From assembly GCF_024323335.1 (NCBI RefSeq), contig NC_066581.1:227928539-227992538 (forward strand): a DNA stretch of 64,000 nt, read 5' to 3'. Within the stretch, counting starts at the first letter, position 1; every line of letters starts with the position of its first letter. The notes beneath the pieces are model-generated. The model worked only from the letters and a program-made list of their open reading frames with translations, was not told the DNA's origin and did no database searches. Both the position numbers and the translations under genes were made by a program. The stretch comes from Lathyrus oleraceus. Its lineage: Eukaryota; Streptophyta; Magnoliopsida; Fabales; Fabaceae. Shown here in pieces: positions 57,966 to 64,000 of the stretch.

Positions 57966-59470
57966 AGATACAGCCTAACATACGGTTCATTCTGATTCAG
58001 CCCAACATATGACTCCTTCAGCTCAGATACGATCTAACGTACGATCCATTCTGGCTTTTAGCAACTCCAATACGGTCTAACGTACGACCCATTTGGATCT
58101 TCAAATCCTCGGATGCTGCCTAGCGTACGGTATATCCCGGGGTGTAGTCTAGCGTACGACTACTTTCTTCTTCAGATACAGCCTAACGTACGGCTCATTC
58201 TGCAACTCCAATACGGTCTAACGTACGACCCATTTGGACCTCCAGCTCAGATACGATCTAACGTACGATCCACTTTGATCTTCAACAACTCAAGTAAGGT
58301 TTAATGTACGACCAAGTTAGACCTTTATCTCCTCAGATGCTACCTTCAGACAGGTACATTTCTGAATGGTGGTCTAGTATACGGCTACTCCCTTACTCAG
58401 ATGCTACCTTCGGACAGGTACATTTCTGAATGGTAGTCTAGTATACGGCTACTCCCTTACTCAGATGCTACCTTCGGACAGGTACATTTCTGAATGGTAG
58501 TCTAGTATACGGCTACTCCCTTACTCAGATGCTACCTTCGGACAGGTACATTTCTGAATGGTGGTCTAGTATACGGCTACTCCCTTACTCAGATGCTACC
58601 TTCGGACAGGTACATTTCTGAATGGTAGTTTAGTATACGACTACTCCCTTTTCAGCAGATTCAGCCTAACGGACGGCTCATTCTGCTCAGATATGGTTTA
58701 ATGTACGACCAAGTTAAACTTTATCTCCTCAGATGCTACCTTCGGACAGGTACATTTCTGAATGGTAGTCTAGTATACGGCTACTCCCTTACTCAGATGC
58801 TACCTTCGGACAGGTACATTTCTGAATGGTGGTCTAGTATACGACTACTCCCTTACTCAGATGCTACCTTCGGACAGGTACATTTCTGAATGGTAGGCTA
58901 GTATACGGCTACTCCCTTACTCAGATGCTACCTTCGGACAGGTACATTTCTGAATGGTGGTCTAGTATACGGCTACTTCCTTACTCAGATGCTACCTTCG
59001 GACAGGTACATTTCTGAATGGTAGTTTAGTATACGACTACTCCCTTTTCAGCAGATTCAGCCTTCAGATGCTACCTTCGGACAGGTACATTTCTGAATGG
59101 TAGTCTAGTATGCGACTACTCCCTTTAAAGCAGGTACAGCCTAACGGACGGCTCATTCTGTTACTCAGATGCTACCTTCGGACAGGTTCATTTCTGAATG
59201 GTAGTTTAGTATACGACTACTCCCTTTTAAAGCAGATTCAGCCTAACGAACGGCGCATTCTGTTACTCAGATGCTACCTTCGGACAGGTACATTTCTGAT
59301 CCCTCATCCCCAGCAGTATATAGCACACGCTGACTCCCCAGCGAAGGCAACAGCATGATGGATGATTCATTATACGGTCTAGCGTATGACCCGGTATGAC
59401 ATCCATGTCTTCAGACATCGTCTAATGTACGACACAATCGGAAGCTCGTCATCAAACTTCCTGAATGGCA
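57966..59470 (+). repeat. Element B 3' UTR tandem hairpin array, with 64-bp unit amplified
   Basis: The first part (57966-58330) has units with core TAACGTAC (complement of the core in A) between GGTC/GACC, GATC/GATC, AGCC/GGCT and GTAGTC/GACTAC arms. From 58335 a 64-bp unit made of two hairpins (TACC-TTCGGACA-GGTA and GTAGTC-TAGTATAC-GGCTAC) is repeated about thirteen times: five in register (58335-58654), five more from 58731, then scattered copies to 59300. Variants keep pairing through G-U (GTGGTC/GGCTAC, GTAGTT/GACTAC). Confidence 0.88.
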
Positions 59471-59596
59471 TCTCTAAGCCCATCCCCATCAAGACTAATG
59501 GATAGGCGCAAATTTTTGGGGCATTATAGTGTTCAATAATCTTTCACCTCCAGACCACGAACGGCACATACCATTCTACTCTCTCAGTTCAAGAAT

Positions 59597-59612
59597 ATTG
59601 AACAGGGGCAGC
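59597..59612 (+). other. Element B polypurine tract
   Basis: ATTGAACAGGGGCAGC directly before the 3' LTR. Confidence 0.85.
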
Positions 59613-61626
59613 TGTCATACCCCAAAATTTGCCCGTCGATATTTCAAAGTATTCCTCAAGACCCTCTGACTTGCTCTGCAAGGCACTGATATCAAATGGA
59701 CAAAAGCCCAGCTCACAACAGGCCCAATCCAAAGGCGGCCCAAAATAGCTTGCTCGCTAGGCGAGCAGTCCCTTCGCCTAGCGAACATTTCATCATGACA
59801 CTCGCCCAGCGAAGCATCAGACCCAGGAAAAAGCCCAGAACTAGCTTGCTCGCTAGGCGAGCAATTCCTTCGCCTAGCGAAGCTTGCGAAAATCTGAAGT
59901 TTTGGACCTCATTTTAAGCCCATTAGGTCACCACCACTACTACTATAAATACCAGCTTCTCAGCCACGAAAATAACAGACGGACCCAGAGGGAGAAACAC
60001 AGAAACCCTGCTGATCCAGAGAATTCGGAAGACGGAAACCCTGAAGGTCGCTCACCCGCCTCGAAGCTACCACCGCCCAGCTCAATCCGATACCTAGAGT
60101 GATCAGTTCAACATAGCAATTGCAAACAGGTTTGCGTATTATCGCTGTTATATGCTTCCAATTGATAACCGTTACCTACATAATGCATCATGATTAAATT
60201 TTGATATGTAACCTGATTTCACATGCAAATTTAAGTATGCTTGAACATCATGAACGCTATCCATGCTGTGCCTGTAATTTAATGTCATAATTCAAGGTTC
60301 CGGAGACGGTACGATTGCCAAAATTCAAAATCTGTGGCCGCTCGCTAGCACATCGCTAAGCGAACCTGGAGCGAATATTCGCTAAGCCTTCGCTAGGCGA
60401 AGCAGAGGCGAACGTACCAGTAGCTGTTCTCATGTTTCGTTTTATGTTTGTCTTATTGTAATCATGCATTATTTGGCCTTGTGACTATTGTGTTCATTCT
60501 GTAGTGCAATTTTCAATTGCACTTTAACTTGGTATTCTCACCCGTGTGTTTAATTTGTGTTAAAGCTCGCATATACTCAAGGAAGTGGCTGGCTAGATAC
60601 TCCACTTTATGTGGGGAAGACTTTCATGGAGATGGATTCTAAATTATTTCACTTTAACGTGAAAATTCATATTGATTGCCTAACCAATTTTAATGTATTG
60701 ATTCTTAATGTATTGATTTTAATGTATCGATTTAATGCGGAATCATCATAATTACCTAATGAACTTAAAATATGGACTTTAAATAAACCATACCGGACCT
60801 CTCTTTATTACCCCACGATTACGTAATACGGTCATGTCCCGCGAATGTGGGGATACACTTAGCAATGGCCCTTCGATTAAATCATCATAAAATAAATCAT
60901 GGTCCCTCGGATGTTGCCTTCGGAAATACGATTTTGTCCCTCGATGACCCTTCGGTGTAGCCTACGGTTAAATGATGATAGTCCCTTCGAATGCTAAGGT
61001 ATCCTCACAACTGTTGCCTTCAATGACCAATCGATGACCCTACGATGACCCTTTAACATCCAAAGGATAAACTACTTACTTCTCAATAGTAAGGACAGTT
61101 TTACCCTCATAAGGATAGGAAATGCCCGGAAAGACCTCGGACAGGTATAACCTTAATTGCTCATTCATAACCTAAAAAATACTTTTCACACCTCACACCT
61201 TTCAAACATCCTTTTGGAAAATCACCACTTAGCATACATCCGTACTAGGATCATTGCCGAGTTATATTTTTCTAAACTACTTTCAAAACACTAAACGAGA
61301 TAACCACTTTGTATACATTCATGCAAGAATCATTACAAAGTTAAATTCTCCCTTTTCAAAACATCCTTCACACATTTCTCAACCACCTTTTTCAAACTAG
61401 GAAACATAAATGATTGAGCAATTAAGAGCCCATGGATAGCCATGGATACAAAGGGTGCTAATACCTTCCCTTTGTATAAAGTACCTCCCGAACCTAAGAA
61501 TCTAAATTAAGGTCTTTCCTGTTCTTTTCCACCTTTCCTTATGGGATAAAAGAAAAGTCGGTGGCGACTCTTGCTAACCGCGACATTGCGATCAAGAACA
61601 CAAAAAGTCCAGTTCACCGTATGACA
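59613..61626 (+). repeat. Element B 3' LTR (2014 bp)
   Basis: Same length as the 5' LTR and almost identical; TATA box at 59944-59951, hairpin clusters at 59748-59885 and 60338-60415. Confidence 0.95.
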
Positions 61627-61631
61627 CTAGG
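61627..61631. repeat. Target site duplication of element B, right copy (CTAGG)
   Basis: Identical to 45765-45769; marks the insertion of B into the pol gene of C. Confidence 0.95.
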
Positions 61632-64000
61632 GAACTGATTCCACCATTGCACCTTAATCAAGGCAGCCATATTAGCCAAAGCATCTGCTAACGGATTCTC
61701 TTCTCTAGGCACATGGTGTACTACCACCTTGGTGAAAAACATCAACATCCTCCTCGTATAATCCCGGTATGGAATTAAATGAGATTGATGTGTATACCAT
61801 TTTCCGTTAACCTGATTCACAACCAAAGCTGAATCTCCATATATGACAAGGTTCTTGATCCGCAAATCAATCGCCTCTTCAATCCCCAAGATACAAGCTT
61901 CATATTCAGCCACGTTGTTGGTGCACTCAAATGTTAGCCGGGCAGCAAAAGGAATGTGGGATCCTTTCGGCGTAACCAAAACAGCACCAACTCCGCTACC
62001 ATTCACATTAACGGCCCCATCAAACATCAGAATCCATTCGAATTCAGGGTCAGGCCCCTCCTCCGGGATTGGTTCCTCACAATCTTTCGATTTGAGAAAC
62101 ATGATGTCCTCATCAGGGAACTCAAACTTCATCGGTTGATAATCATCAATGGGTTGCTGGGCGAGGTAATCAGACAATACACTCCCCTTGATTGCTTTCT
62201 GAGAGGTATACTGGATATCGTATTCAGTTAAAATCATTTGCCATCTCGCAACCCGTCCGATCAATGCTGGCTTCTCAAAAATGTACTTGATTGGATCCAT
62301 CTTGGAAATCAATAAAGTGGTATGAACCAGCATATACTGCCTCAGTCGGCGAGCAACCCATACCAAAGCGCAGCAAGTTTTTTCGAGCAGTGAATATCTC
62401 GTTTCACAGTCGGTAAACTTTTTGCTAAGGTAGTAAATCGCATGCTCTTTTCGACCAGACTCATCATGCTGCCCCAGTACACACCCCATAGACCCCTCGA
62501 GGACCGTCAAGTACAGGATTAACGGTCGTCCCTCCACAGGAGGCATCAGAATCGGAGGCTCCTGCAAATATTCTTTAATCTTTTCAAATGCCGCTTGGCA
62601 ATCATTATTCCACCTGACCGTTTGATCTTTTCTTAACAACTTGAATATCGGTTCACATGTGGCTGTTAGGTGAGATATGAACCGGGAAATGTAGTTCAAT
62701 CTACCTAAGAAACCACGAACCTCTTTCTCCGTCCTCGGTTCAGGCATTTCTCTTATTGCTTTTACTTTAGCAGGATCAACCTCGATTCCTCTTTCACTTA
62801 CAATAAACCCCAGCAATTTACCAGACCGCACTCCAAAAGTGCACTTATTCGGATTCAACCTCAGTCTGAATTGTCTCAGCCGGTCAAACAACTTGGCCAG
62901 ATCCACCAAATGCCCCTCCTCTGTTTGGGACTTTGCTATCATGTCATCAACATAGCATTCGATTTCATGATGAATCATATCATGAAATAAAGTCACCATA
63001 GCCCTCTGATAAGTAGCACCGGCGTTCTTGAGACCAAATGGCATCACCTTATAACAAAAAGTGCCCCATGGTGTGATGAACGTTGTTTTCTCCATATCAT
63101 CTGGCGACATTTTGATTTGATTATAGCCAGAAAAACCATCCATGAAGGAAAACACCGAGAATTGAGCTGTATTATCTACCAACACATCAATTTGAGGTAG
63201 CGGGAAATCATCCTTCGGGCTAGCTCTGTTCAAATCCCGGTAGTCCACACACATTCTCACCTTCCCATCTTTCTTCGGGACCGACACAATGTTCGCGACC
63301 CAAGGCGGATAATTGGTGACAACGAGGAAACCAGTATCCAACTGCTTCTGAACCTCCTCTTTAATTTTCATTGCCATCTCAGGTCGAGTTCTGCGCAACT
63401 TCTGCTTCATTGGAGGACAATCTGCTCTCAACGGTAACTTGTGCACAACGATATCGGTATCCAACCCTGGCATATCCTGATAAGACCATGCGAAGATATC
63501 AACATATTCTTTCAACAAGGCTACCATTCTGCTCTTGACATTTTCCTCCAAAGCGGCCCCGATCTTCACTTCTTTTCTGACCTCATCGGTACCCAGATTC
63601 ACAACTTCAACCTGCTCCTCGTGCGGTTGAATCACCTTCTCCTCTTGTTTTAACAACCTGGCTAATTCCTCCGGCAGTTCACAATCTTCTTCGCCTTCTT
63701 CTTCGGCATGATAGATCGGATTGCCGAAATCATATGAGAGTGTAACAGGATTGTTATCAATGAGATCCGGCGAATGATCGCACTCTTCAAGCAGAGTGAC
63801 AGTGATGATCTTTTCGGCCTTCCAGTTCTGGACTTCCATCCCTGGTACGCACGGCTTTATCCATTGATCAATCTCACAGTCACTATCGACTTCTTCACCC
63901 ACCATACAGATGTGATATGGATCTAGCATTCCAGCACTGGTGAATGTGAATGACGGACGACGTCCTCTTCCCTGTCCAGACGAGCCTCGGCCCGACTGAT
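61632..64000 (-). pseudogene. Element C pol: protease end, reverse transcriptase and RNase H domains (interrupted by B)
   Basis: Minus-strand frame open from the right window edge to the element B insertion. The start shown by the ATG at 63929 is internal; upstream codons (SGQGRGRRPSFTFT) are open to the edge. WKAEKI near the start matches the last part of gag-protease in A and B, and the same frame runs straight into reverse transcriptase, so no intron exists here. Domains: reverse transcriptase (RMCVDYRDLN, CYVDDM), ancestral RNase H without the first aspartate (LTVLEGSMG), second RNase H (FDGAVN, NVAEYEA, YGDSAL, LADALANM). Integrase continues at 45769. About three quarters identical to B by eye. 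Confidence 0.88.

Larger units (their letters stand above)
45770..61626 (+). mobile_element. Ty3/gypsy Tat/Ogre-type element B (15,857 bp), apparently intact
   Basis: Plus-strand element with identical-length LTRs (45770-47783, 59613-61626), TSD CTAGG, primer site, ORF1 (442 aa), gag-protease (1011 codons), spliced intron, pol with two RNase H domains and integrase, a 3' UTR with two hairpin arrays, and a polypurine tract. I found four LTR differences in 2014 bp. Every ORF is open, and splice sites restore a single polyprotein frame. This has the full set of parts expected of an autonomous Ogre-type element; activity is not shown. Confidence 0.95.
37306..64000 (-). mobile_element. Ty3/gypsy Ogre-type element C (partial; hosts element B)
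   Basis: Minus-strand element with a 4556-bp 3' LTR (37306-41861), polypurine tract, a 2.6-kb 3' UTR with hairpin arrays, integrase (44441-45769), then element B, then RNase H and reverse transcriptase (61627-64000, cut by the window edge). The two pol halves join at the CTAGG target duplication of B. gag and the 5' LTR lie outside. No intron separates the protease end from reverse transcriptase, unlike A and B. There is one clear premature stop. C is older than A and B. Confidence 0.85.

Noticed and set aside
58335..59300. Regular direct repeats that could suggest a CRISPR-like array
   Set aside because: The repeats are contiguous 64-bp tandem units with no unique spacers, inside the 3' untranslated region of a plant retrotransposon.

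Overview
This window is plant nuclear DNA, most likely from a cool-season legume of the pea/vetch/lentil group. The evidence is one spliced host gene with eleven coding introns surrounded by nested LTR retrotransposons. Three of these are large Ty3/gypsy elements of the Tat/Ogre type: dual RNase H, a tRNA-Arg-like primer site, an intron between protease and reverse transcriptase, and an extra ORF before gag. Nothing bacterial (operons, ribosome binding sites, CRISPR) is present. The species is an inference.

Layout. 1-5453: degraded repeats, namely a minus-strand Ty1/copia relic (F, about 790-4280) whose reverse transcriptase is split by a roughly 560-bp hAT-like MITE, then a LINE tail fragment. 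5454-24129: an old minus-strand copia element (E, LTRs about 225 bp) split in its gag by Ogre-type element A (9614-23665, minus strand, target duplication CGCAT). 24478-28125: a Mutator-like element with 285-bp terminal inverted repeats and a perfect 9-bp target duplication; it carries a broken plant-mobile-domain (PMD) gene and no visible transposase. 28126-34034: the host segment, with an apparently intact 12-exon gene for a SCAB1-like actin-binding protein (CDS 29721-32670, 490 aa). 34035-37305: truncated LTR of a gypsy element D. 37306-64000: minus-strand Ogre-type element C with a 4.56-kb LTR, inserted in D and running off the right edge. C is split in pol by element B (45770-61626, plus strand, target duplication CTAGG). 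The insertion order is therefore D, then C, then B on the right, and E, then A on the left.

Element B looks complete and very young. Its two 2014-bp LTRs differ at only four positions that I found by eye. It has a 442-aa ORF1, an intact 1011-aa gag-protease ORF and an intact pol ORF joined in frame by a 242-bp intron. Element A is equally young by its LTRs but lacks ORF1 and has a 1-bp frameshift between the intron and reverse transcriptase, so it probably moved with help from another copy. C is older, has no intron at the same junction, and carries at least one premature stop.

The most unusual signal is a recurrent architecture of small RNA hairpins in A, B and C. Directly after the pol stop codon each element has four consecutive hairpins whose stems change in a compensatory way between copies. 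Further downstream, at the same place in all three, lies a tandem array of mini-hairpins with a constant loop (GTACGTTA or its complement in A and B, CTGAAY in C) and variable but self-complementary stems. The LTRs of A and B carry another family of perfect small hairpins around CGCTAGGCGA on both sides of the TATA box. I do not know of a description of these; whether the RNA really folds is untested.
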